DNA of 64,000 nt from assembly GCF_963082655.1 (NCBI RefSeq), contig NC_081555.1, positions 177,986,944 through 178,050,943 on the forward strand, written 5' to 3'. A model generated the notes under the pieces. That model saw nothing but the letters and a program-made list of their open reading frames with translations. It had not been told where the DNA came from and made no database searches. Origin of the DNA: Stomoxys calcitrans. Its lineage: Eukaryota; Arthropoda; Insecta; Diptera; Muscidae. Numbering within the stretch: position 1 is the stretch's first letter; every line of letters starts with the position of its first letter. A program made the position numbers and the translations under genes. Below, piece by piece: positions 55,845-64,000 of the stretch.

Positions 55845-56950
55845 ACCCTCCACCATAGGATGGGGGTATACCAATTTCGTCATTCTGTTTGTAACACCTC
55901 GAAAAATGCATCTGAGACCCCATAAAGTATATATATTCTTGACCATCATGTCATTTTAAGTCGATCTAGCCATGTCCGTCTGTCCGTCCGTCTGTCTGTC
56001 GTAAGCACGCTAACTTTCGAAGGAGTAAAGCTAGGCGCTTGAAATTTTGCATAAATACTTTTTATTGGTGTAGGTCGGTTGGGATTGTAAATCGGCCAAA
56101 GCGGTCCATGTTTCGATATAGCTGCCATATAAACCGATCTTGGGTCTTGATTTATTGAGCCTCTAGAGGGCCCAATTCTCATCAGATTTGGCAGAAATTT
56201 TGTACAACGGCTTCTCTCATGACCTTTAACATACGTGTATAATATGGTCTGAATCGATCAAGAGCTTGGTAAAATTTGCACATAGTGTTTTGGTATCACT
56301 TCCAACAACTGTGTTAAGTATGATTCAAATCGTTTCATAATCTGGTATAGCTGTCATATAAACCGATCTTGAATCTTGACTTCATGAGCCAATAGAGGGC
56401 GCAATTCTCATCCGATTTGGCTGAAATTTTGCATGAGATGTTTTATTATGCCTTTAATAACTGTGCTAACTATGGCGCAAATCGGTACATAAGCTTATAT
56501 AGCTGTCATATAACCGATTTGGGATCTTGACTTCTTGAGCCTCTAGAGGGCGCAATTCTCACTCGATTTGTCTCAAATTTAGCATGAATATTTTTGTTAT
56601 GACTTCCAATAACTGTGCTAAGTATGGCGCATATCGGTACATAACCTGATATAGCTGCCATATTAACCGATCTGGGATGTTGGCTTCTTAAGCCTCTAGA
56701 GGGCCCAATTCGAATCAGATTTGGCAGAAATTTTGTACAACGGTTTCTCTCATGAACTTCAACATACGTGTCTCATACGGTTTGAATCAATCAATAGCTT
56801 GATACAGCTCCCAAATAAACCGATCTCCCGATTTTGTTTCTTGAACCCCTACAAGGCGCAATTCTTATCCGAATGTACTGAAATATTACACAATAACTTC
56901 TACAATGTTTAGCATTCAATTCATTTATGGTCCGAATCGGACTATAACTG
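55845..56950 (+). repeat. ACCCTCC-type muscid repeat, longest copy
   Basis: It starts TATACCCTCCACCATAGGAT and includes GTAACACCTCGAAAAATGCA, GTCCGTCTGTCTGTCGTAAG and CTTTCGAAGGAGTAAAGCTA. After this, units with AAACCGATCTTG and TTGAGCCTCTAGAGGGC recur at about 56131, 56361, 56511, 56664 and 56817, a spacing of about 153 bases. No ORF of interest. I have seen such repeats in muscid genomes, but the class is unknown to me. Confidence 0.75.
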
Positions 56951-57104
56951 GTTGTCATTCAACTCGTTCGCCAATTCATTGAAAACAGCTGATTTTATAG
57001 AGGGAAAACAGCTGTTTTCATTCAGTTGGCAAACGAGTAGAGTGACAAAAAGAAACAAATTTTAGTGGTCTAGGCAATATGTAAAATCGGAAATCGGAAA
57101 ATTG

Positions 57105-57260
57105 GATCAATAAAAAAATTAATTGAAAATTTTAAAAATTTTCAATAATTTTTTTAATTAAAATTTTTTTCAATCACCTTTTTAATTTTTGTGATTGAAG
57201 AAGTTTCAATTAATAAATTAATTGTATCAATTAATTTCGTAATTAAAACTAATTTTTATT
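57105..57260. repeat. AATTGATT-type repeat, second half
   Basis: AATTGAAAATTTTAAAAATT, TTTTTTTCAATCACC and GTGATTGAAGAAGTTTCAAT resemble 55445-55810 in inverse orientation, consistent with terminal inverted repeats of one AT-rich element. Confidence 0.45.
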
Positions 57261-59495
57261 TTTTCTGTGTAGTGTGTTGTGGGTGACTATAAGCATAAAG
57301 TGATTTATAAGAAATTGCATACCATTTCTTGAGTGCAAAGAAAGCTGACTTTTCATTCGATTGAATTGAAATTTTGGAAGGGTGGTACACACATTTTACT
57401 TATTGCCCGGCGAATGCCTTGATATCCACAAAGTATTGTACCAGCTTCTCGTGCAAATAAAAGTAAAAAAAATATGTAGCTAAAAATTTGCATTAATCAG
57501 TCTGGTTTCCATACGCAATTTATGTTTTTTAACGAGCAGGAAGTTTACTTTTGCGTTTCTTTCAGTATTTGCTGAAGTTAATCCTTGAAGGTTTGTTTGG
57601 GTTCAGCTGAGTCCCTAAACGTTGACTCTTATGAACAGATTTTATCTCCTTATCTCACAAGCTTAACCACTGCAGAAACTCCTCCTGTTTCTATTGTCTG
57701 AAACCTCGTTTGGTATTGAATGACTCGAGGAGTTTGTTTTCTGATGATACACAGACAAAAATAACTCGTAGAAAAAACAAACTACCAAATTTGTATGTGA
57801 ATTTTTAAATTCTCAACGAATTTTAGCATTGAATTGTTGAAGTACGTAAGTAAGCTTTGGTGTTGCTGTTGTTGTAGTAGTGTGTTGAACACTGAGGGGA
57901 CAACTCTTGCCGATGAAGGACATGCCATTACCATGGTGTAATTCCAACCGGTGATTGGACTCCTTTAAAGAAATCCATATATATATACTCATCCATATAT
58001 TATTGGTTGTGGGTATCTAAGCTTCGGCCCTGCTGGTTTGAGATCTTTTTCAATTGTTAATTAAAAAAATTCCACTAACAGTTTTATGTAACATCTTTTA
58101 TCGTAAAAAAACGATTGGATCAATCTATTTAATGTTGTTTTAATCACATTTTAATAACACAAATTTGCAGTTTGATTTAGTTTTTTTTTTTTATTAAATT
58201 CTCAATAAAAATAACAGGTTAAAATTTCGATACTGCGGTACACAAAATTCGATTTTAGTAAATATTAATTTTTTTTTGGTATATGCGAATATATATTTTT
58301 TTTCATATATGGGCTACTGTTAGTTCAAATCAATTCATTTGATATCTTCGATATCAAAGTGTATTTTCCTTTGCATAATGTAGTTTAACATTCGTACAGA
58401 AACTTGTAAGCATTGATAAAATAAAAAAATAAATAACACAGAACAAAAACTTTACTCTGATTAAGGAGAAACAATATATATATATATATATATATATAAC
58501 ATACATATACCTAAAATAAATAAACAAAAACAGTAAGATAAAAAATAAAACAAAAATGACATCTTAATGATTGTTTTTTGGTTTATAATTTTGTATTTGA
58601 ATCCTATAAACAAGACGTAAGTTTAATTCCCACAACTTTGAAACGAACACCACCTATGGGTTTGTAATTTTTTAATTTTTTTTAAAATTTTTCAATTATA
58701 TATAACTTTATATACATATATGCTATGGTATATTATTAATATAAACGGCTTTTACTTTAAGACATTTAACTTTTTTTGGTTTTTGTGTTTGTATTGTTTT
58801 GTTAAATTTTTTTGTTAATGATTGTTTCTCCATAGTTCGTTTGTTGGTTCGTTTCTCTTACCTACCTACCTGTCCTTCTCTACATATAGTGTCTGTGTTC
58901 TTCTGTAGTTTGAAGTAATGTGATGTCTGTAGATTGTTGATTGAAATAGATTTGTTTTGACTTGTCCTAATGCATACACCATTCGTACTACTTCCATGGT
59001 TAAGATGATGATGATGTACTATTCAATGTTTCTAAAATCTAACTACCTATTCTTATATTTTAATGAACTTGTTTATTTTTTGCTGGCCTAATAAATGAAA
59101 TAAACTACTACAACACACAGTTACTACACACGTAAACATTTTTGAATACCAACATTGTTATAAGTAATAACTCTCCTAGAGATATACATATACTCCCTCT
59201 CTCTCTCTCATACACTTTCACTATTTCACACTAAAACCAAAAAAAAAATCTCTTTGAATACACCAAAACATATGTTGACTGCCAAGTTCTATCCTACCGT
59301 TTGAAACCCCGTATAACCCCCTTCTTGCTCCACACAGAACCAATCCGCCCGTCCCCACTCTGATTAACTAATAGTGAATGTAACATTTTAACATTTCAAA
59401 TCTCTATTCCTTTCAACTCATGCTCTTTTTATGATTTAATTGCGTTTAATATAACACACCCACACTGATTATTGAATATCGTATCGTAAACGCAG
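57261..59495. other. Intronic sequence with simple repeats
   Basis: It contains one CAA-tailed unit (57860-57950, below), an AT dinucleotide run (58473-58498) and a CT run (59197-59209). No gene is supported. Confidence 0.45.
57860..57952 (-). repeat. Short CAA-tailed retroposon, copy 4
   Basis: TGTTGCTGTTGTTGTAGTAG, TGTGTTGAACACTGAGG, CTTGCCGATGAAGGAC and AACCGGTGATTG mark a diverged reversed copy of the unit at 8341-8447. Confidence 0.6.
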
Positions 59496-59551
59496 ATGAC
59501 ATACTGCCCATACCAAACTCATCGAAAAAAAACGATCCAATGCTAAGATGA
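59496..59551 (+). CDS. Candidate alternative 3' (stop-containing) dlg1 exon
   Basis: After an AACGCAG acceptor, the phase-1 frame reads DILPIPNSSKKNDPMLR and then TGA (59549-59551). No GT donor follows within the open frame, so if used it would end the protein before GUK or trigger decay. The position between cassette exons and the GUK exon and the phase fit dlg1. The pyrimidine tract is weak and there is no nearby AATAAA, so this is only a candidate. Confidence 0.2.
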
Positions 59552-59822
59552 AAAAACAAGAAACATACGCTTTATTGCTTTTGGATATACAAGAGTATAT
59601 AATGTTTAATTTTTGAACACCGTCTCTCTACAGTCTAATGTAACAAATTTTTCTAACTTTTATTTTCTTTTTTGTTTTTATTTTGTTTTTATCTAAAAAA
59701 ATATGTTATTCAAAAAACAACAACAAAAACATACATCTCTATACATTTAGTATTTTGCAAATATCTGCTTGTATTCCCTTCAGCTCCCTTGCATAAATCA
59801 TTTCTCACCTATACATTTACAG

Positions 59823-59972
59823 CATCCGAAGAGAATGTCCTATCGTATGAGGCCGTACAAAGATTATCGATTAATTACACGAGACCCGTCATAATCTTGG
59901 GTCCCTTAAAGGATCGCATTAATGATGATCTTATATCGGAATATCCAGATAAATTTGGATCATGTGTGCCAC
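59823..59972 (+). CDS. dlg1: dlg1 GUK exon 1
   Basis: The exon starts after ACATTTACAG, completing a Pro (or Ala/Thr after cassette exons) and continuing [20 protein letters not shown]. It then encodes the first strand of the guanylate-kinase-like domain, [20 protein letters not shown], up to [10 protein letters not shown]. The place of the kinase P-loop reads [10 protein letters not shown], lacking the GxxGxGK nucleotide-binding motif, so this is the typical catalytically inactive MAGUK GUK fold used for protein binding. One base is left before GTAAGT. Confidence 0.97.
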
Positions 59973-60055
59973 GTAAGTTTGAGAAAGACCTCATTTATAA
60001 AGCGCCATTATATTTTTATTTGTTTTTCAAACTCTCCTTTTACTTCTGTCCTTAG

Positions 60056-60338
60056 ATACCACACGTCCCAAGCGTGATTATGAAGTGGATGGACGTGATT
60101 ATCATTTTGTATCGTCTCGCGAGCAAATGGAACACGACATACAAAATCATTTGTTTATCGAGGCTGGCCAATACAATGACAATTTGTATGGCACATCGGT
60201 AGCGAGTGTACGTGAGGTGGCCGAAAAGGGCAAACATTGTATTCTGGATGTATCGGGCAATGCAATAAAGCGTCTACAAGTGGCTCAATTATACCCAATT
60301 GCTATATTCATAAAACCCAAGTCTGTAGATTCTATCAT
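60056..60338 (+). CDS. dlg1: dlg1 GUK exon 2
   Basis: After an 83-base intron the exon reads [20 protein letters not shown], then [20 protein letters not shown] and [20 protein letters not shown], to [10 protein letters not shown]. It contains the GMP-site-like elements of GUK (RPKR, the [10 protein letters not shown] tyrosines and the [15 protein letters not shown] segment), conserved with Drosophila. It ends with two bases (AT) before GTAAGT, and the next codon should be Met. The remaining part of GUK (EMNRRM and following) is not found before 64000. Confidence 0.97.
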
Positions 60339-60575
60339 GTAAGTATAGCTAAAAATTGAAAATGTTCTTTTTTCAACGCGAGTTTTGGTGTGCTTCACCA
60401 CATTCAAAAACGAATATTTAGACAAAAAATGTTAATTTAGTATTTTGAGGCCGATGTCCAGAAGGTCCAGACTTCTAGAAGAGCCATGTCCAGATGCACT
60501 TTTTTAATTTGTAATAATATCTAAAGGGTGATTTTTAGACTTATAGTTTTCAATGTGGCCCCAATTTTTTCAGAG
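60339..60575. other. Start of dlg1 intron within GUK
   Basis: The stretch has no gene or clear repeat. Confidence 0.4.
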
Positions 60576-60965
60576 AAGATCTTTTTATACTCACCGCCGA
60601 AGGATAAGGTATATTCATTTTGTCATTCCGTTTGCAACACATCGAAATATCCATTTCCGACCCTATAAAATATATATATTTGATCGGCGTAAATCTCTAA
60701 GACGATCTAGCCATGTCCGTCCGTCTGTCTGTTGAAATCACGCTACAGTCTTTAAAAATAGAGATATTGAGCTGAAACTTTGCACAGATTTTTTTGTCCA
60801 TAAGCAGGTTAAGTTCCAAGATGGGCTATATCGGACTATATCCGCCGATTTAGGGTCTTAGGCCGACAAAAACCACATTTGTTAACCGAGTTTGCTGAAA
60901 TTTGGGACAGTGAATTGTGTTAAGCCACTCGACATCCTTCTTCTATTTGGCCCAGATCGGTACTT
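60576..60965 (+). repeat. ACCCTCC-type muscid repeat fragment
   Basis: TATACTCACCGCCGAAGGAT, CATTCCGTTTGCAACACATC, GTCCGTCCGTCTGTCTGTTG and AGCTGAAACTTTGCACAG mark a variant copy of the family at 55845. Confidence 0.65.
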
Positions 60966-61865
60966 GTTATGCGTTTTATTGTTCTGCAAAACCATCTAAA
61001 CAACATACTTTACTTTCAAAACCATGCCACTTCTTACTTAACAGATATAATTTTGGAGGCAAATACTTCCTGGTTCAAGTTAACCCAAAATTTCACTACT
61101 CTCAATGAACTTTCATTGAAGTTCTACTGTGTTTCGGCCCGCCTGGGGAAGCTTTGGAAAGCTTCCCCATATACTTCTCCCAAATTTGGGTTTATGATTC
61201 GTATTCTACTCGCAAAATATCGTCCATTTAAGTACAATTTTTTCCAATCGGCTTACTTGTCGGTTTAGGAGTCCATTTTAAAAGGGCGGACACTTTTTTA
61301 AGCGAAAATTTTCTAAAAATCTAATAAAACACTCAAATTTCCATCATATATTAAATATTTTTATTTGAATCGATAAATTGGTTAATTTACTTTTTACAAA
61401 AGAACTTCATATAAACTCTACAATATGAACAAGCAAACCGCAACACTGTTATATATAAGAAGATTCAATTATATTTCTTCGGAAATATGTATGCCTTTCA
61501 GTGACTAAAAGAGTAAAAAACGTTTCATCTTACTCGCCATATAACTAAATTTAGATTAGTTTTTAATGCCGTGTGCATTAATAAATGATTAAAGATGACA
61601 ATTGTACCTAATAATAATAATCTATGGTTAAGCACGATCAAAGAACATGTAATTACAGCACCCAAAGCATTATTCATCTCTATGTCACAACGAAGTATAT
61701 AATTGCATGGCAATTAAAGTCAGATAGTGATACATAATTATATATCAATCCGGCCATTGAACTTTTAAAGCACATATAATTTTGATTAAATTTTACCGAA
61801 TTTTGGATTAATGATTTGTATTGGAGCTTGTGAATGAAATGCGGGTAAAATCGATCAAAACCTAT
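60966..61865. other. Intronic sequence, no gene seen
   Basis: AT-rich, with no supported gene. A small self-complementary run (GGGGAAGCTTTGGAAAGCTTCCCC) is at 61145-61168 and is probably incidental. Confidence 0.4.
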
Positions 61866-61867
61866 GA

Positions 61868-62160
61868 TGCAAATTGCAAATTTTGCCCATGAACATTCCA
61901 CTAAGGAATAGGGACAAACTGCTCACATATCAATGAGTACAGTCCGATTCAAGTTTAAGCTCAATGATAAGGGGCCTCCTTTTTATTGCCGAGTCCGAAC
62001 GGCGTGTCGCAGTGCGACACCTCTTTAGAGAGAAGTTTTACATGGCATTGTACCTCACAAATGTTGCCAGCATTAGGAGAGGAAAACTACCGCTAAAAAT
62101 TTTTTTCTGATGGTCTCGCCAGGATTCGAACCCAGGCTTTCAGCGTCATAAGCGGATGGT
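61868..62160 (-). repeat. tRNA-derived SINE
   Basis: An inverse copy with GAACATTCCACTAAGGAATA, CAGTCCGATTCAAGTTTAAG, GCCAGCATTAGGAGAGGAAA and an intact box B complement, GGATTCGAACC (62122-62132). The box A end is lost after GCGTCATAAGCGGATG. Confidence 0.85.
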
Positions 62161-62829
62161 CGGTATATTAATATGGCTTAGCAATTCCAGAAATCGTTTA
62201 GCAGAGAATTAATTACCACATGTCGATTGGTACAATAAGAAGGTAAAGTCATAAGCCCAGCTGATCAAATTTTCCAATTTCAGAGTTGTATCCAAATCGC
62301 ACAAGAACGTCAAATGCTTTGTTGGATTTTAAAGGTTTTTTACATTTAGTTTCTTTGTTCACATTTTTATCATTTGAATTTATAATTTACACGTTTATAA
62401 TTATAACTCTTTTGATCTTGTGACTGCTACACATGATATTGCAAATAAAAACTACAATAGAATGTCAATTTGATAGTGTACAGACTTTTTACAGCCTAGT
62501 GGGAATTTGCGCCACAGGGTTGTATTGTTGATTTCTTTGGTTTTATGACTATACCTTCTAATTGTACCAAGATAATACGCAAGGCGGATTTAAAAAGGTG
62601 GTCTCACGCGAACAGCTGTTCACAACTGGAAGTCAGAGCAAGCATGCTAAACGCTAACTCCGACTCCGCAACCCTGAGACTGACAGCCCTTCCTATGGGT
62701 CAAAGAAGCTCTTTGCATCTTCTAACCAGTCTCGACTTCACATAGTTCGTCGCTAGAACCTTTAGTGACGACTGACTGTCCATATATATCATGATATTCT
62801 GTTCCATCCACTCCCGCTGGAAGGAGAAA
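62161..62829. other. Intronic sequence, no gene seen
   Basis: AT-rich intron sequence, followed by a GC-richer stretch from about 62590 that may be an unrecognisable upstream part of the retrotransposon below. Confidence 0.35.
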
Positions 62830-63345
62830 GTATGGCGAATTCAGAAAATCGACCCTGGAAGGAGTGAGCTGCCGATCTCTCGGGAGGCTAAATACCTGGG
62901 CATAATTTTTTACTATAACTGGAGAATAAACGTTGAGGAGAGAATTAAACGGAGGCTGAGTGCGCTCTAACCATGGCACAACTCAATAGCCAGGATTTGG
63001 GAACTTGTACCAGGGGTGGTCCAATGGACGCACACTTCTTTGGTTGGGCCTTTGCCTTTGCACTTTTATGTAGAGGTCGTGACGTTGAGATCTGCCTTCT
63101 AACTGGGGGAGTCATGGACATGACGTTCTTCCGACTTCGCACATTCGTTTGTTCTGCGAAAGGGCCTGGAGTGGAACAATTACGTGGCATGGGAATTTGT
63201 CTTCCCGGAGAAGGAACTTTGGGCTGGGAGTGTCCCGAGCTTCTCCGGTCGCTCCATTTGCATGGATGGGTCCAAGTTGAATGGGGGCACTGGAGCAGAG
63301 ATTTTTGTTGAATTCGTTAAGTTTATGGAGTCACATTGAATTTTG
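62830..63345 (+). pseudogene. Non-LTR retrotransposon RT/RNase H fragment
   Basis: The + strand encodes SREAKYLGIIFYYNWRINVE then ERIKRRLSAL, a TAA stop, and PWHNSIARIWELVPGVVQWT, the distal RT region of I/R1-type elements. After frame changes it reads CMDGSKLNGGTGAEIFV (63265-63312), the start of an RNase H domain with its first catalytic Asp. The piece may belong to the same family as the RNase H relic at 47640. Confidence 0.75.
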
Positions 63346-63429
63346 GACGGATGCAGTGTCTTTTTTTCTCTCTACACAAAAGAATAAAACAAATTTATAA
63401 GCAGCTGCTTGTTATTGTTCGCTGGAATT

Positions 63430-63790
63430 AATATACATTAACATTTAAAATCTACGAAATTTGACTTGTTGCTGGCAACATGTTGAAATCATTTCGTAAA
63501 AAGAACTTAGTACAACTTATTTGAATAAATTTCGTACTCATTTCGCAAAAGTTTTTTTATAGGGCCTTTTGACAGTTGTTCGAACGAAAACTCGAAGTCA
63601 GTACTGGGCTTTAGCGTAAAACTGCTTTTATTTATTTCACATAGCTTATAGGTTTTTTCTATGTGGAGTTTGACAGATTTCCGCATGGAAAGAGGAACTG
63701 AATACCAATCCTTAGGCATTTTTATGTGCTTACGCGTTGGTCGATAAAGTAAAAATCAATATATAAAAAAATGATGAAATGGCTTTGACA
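63430..63790. repeat. Degenerate CAGTACTA-family repeat
   Basis: CCTTTTGACAGTTGTTCGAA, CGAAAACTCGAAGTCAGTAC and TGGGCTTTAGCG correspond to the AAGTCGAACTCAGTACTAGAC region of the repeat near 13790, 15545 and 19680. It is the most distant copy in the window. Confidence 0.45.
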
Positions 63791-64000
63791 GGTGTGTATT
63801 GGTTGACAGTTACACACTGCAGTGATCAGGAAAACTTTTTTATATGCCTAGTCCTAGTTCGTATAATATGTATCAAATCCCATATGCCCACTTATTTAGA
63901 CTAAGTAATAAAGAATTTGGTAAATTTTAGAAATCTTTTAAAGAATAACAGTTACATAACTTTTACAAATATTTATTTTTTTCTATATCGCATTGCTATA

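Larger units (their letters stand above)
2890..64000 (+). other. dlg1: dlg1 (discs large) locus, partial
   Basis: This interval contains the recognisable exons of a discs-large MAGUK gene, in the order alternative N-termini, PDZ1, PDZ2, linker, PDZ3, SH3, HOOK, cassette exons and GUK. In Drosophila the product is a membrane-associated scaffold at septate junctions and neuromuscular synapses, needed for epithelial polarity and growth control; it binds C-terminal tails of channels and adhesion proteins through its PDZ domains. All inferred introns have GT-AG ends, and the A-type reading frame stays open for 784 codons plus two bases across ten exons. The L27 exon (5') and the end of GUK (3') are not present, so both gene ends lie outside the window. 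Confidence 0.9.

Noticed and set aside
62973..63311. 112-codon ORF on the + strand and overlapping minus ORFs
   Set aside because: The retrotransposon RT/RNase H reading in other frames explains this stretch; these frames are shadows.

Overview
The window comes from an AT-rich dipteran genome, most likely a calyptrate and probably a muscid fly. The coding exons are close to Drosophila discs large (dlg1), recognised from memory rather than by search. The introns are several-fold larger than in Drosophila and full of short repeats of the kind I associate with muscid flies; the exact genus is an inference. The only host gene I can support is dlg1, read on the + strand and incomplete at its 3' end. 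Its upstream L27-coding exon is not in the window and is presumed to lie further 5'.

Layout of dlg1. The N-terminal choices are a candidate alternative first exon (2890-3189), a glutamine-rich linker exon of the L27-containing (S97-type) isoform (7414-7563), the first exon of the short A-type isoform (20865-20966) and a candidate 24-base microexon (30929-30952). All have phase-0 junctions and can join the common exon at 31376, which carries PDZ1 and most of PDZ2. The rest of PDZ2 and a low-complexity linker follow at 32014-32371 and 33401-33491. PDZ3 is at 37002-37215, the SH3 domain at 37302-37718 and the HOOK/basic segment at 39637-39739. Then come three phase-1 cassette exons (40466-40540, 44069-44113, 53697-53783) and the first two guanylate-kinase-like exons (59823-59972, 60056-60338). 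The A-form reads as one open frame of 784 codons plus two bases across these junctions without the two optional cassettes. The last part of the GUK domain lies beyond the window. A candidate internal first exon for a PDZ3-SH3-GUK short form is at 36675-36892.

The introns carry many mobile elements: antisense and sense non-LTR retrotransposon fragments (143-1290, 3400-5300, 47640-47935, 62830-63345), an internally deleted Tc1-type transposon with complete ends (16569-18038), two mariner-type transposase relics, two copies of a mariner-derived MITE, several other foldback MITEs, seven copies of a tRNA-derived SINE, and several families of degenerate repeats with a period near 150 bases.

The most unusual feature is at 13.7-15.8 kb. 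It is an inverted, partly palindromic duplication of the promoter, 5' UTR and first coding exon of the A-type dlg1 transcript, lying about 5-6 kb upstream of the intact copy. The duplicated exon has lost its start codon and has a 2-base deletion, so it is a pseudoexon, and it lies antisense within the intron of its parent gene.
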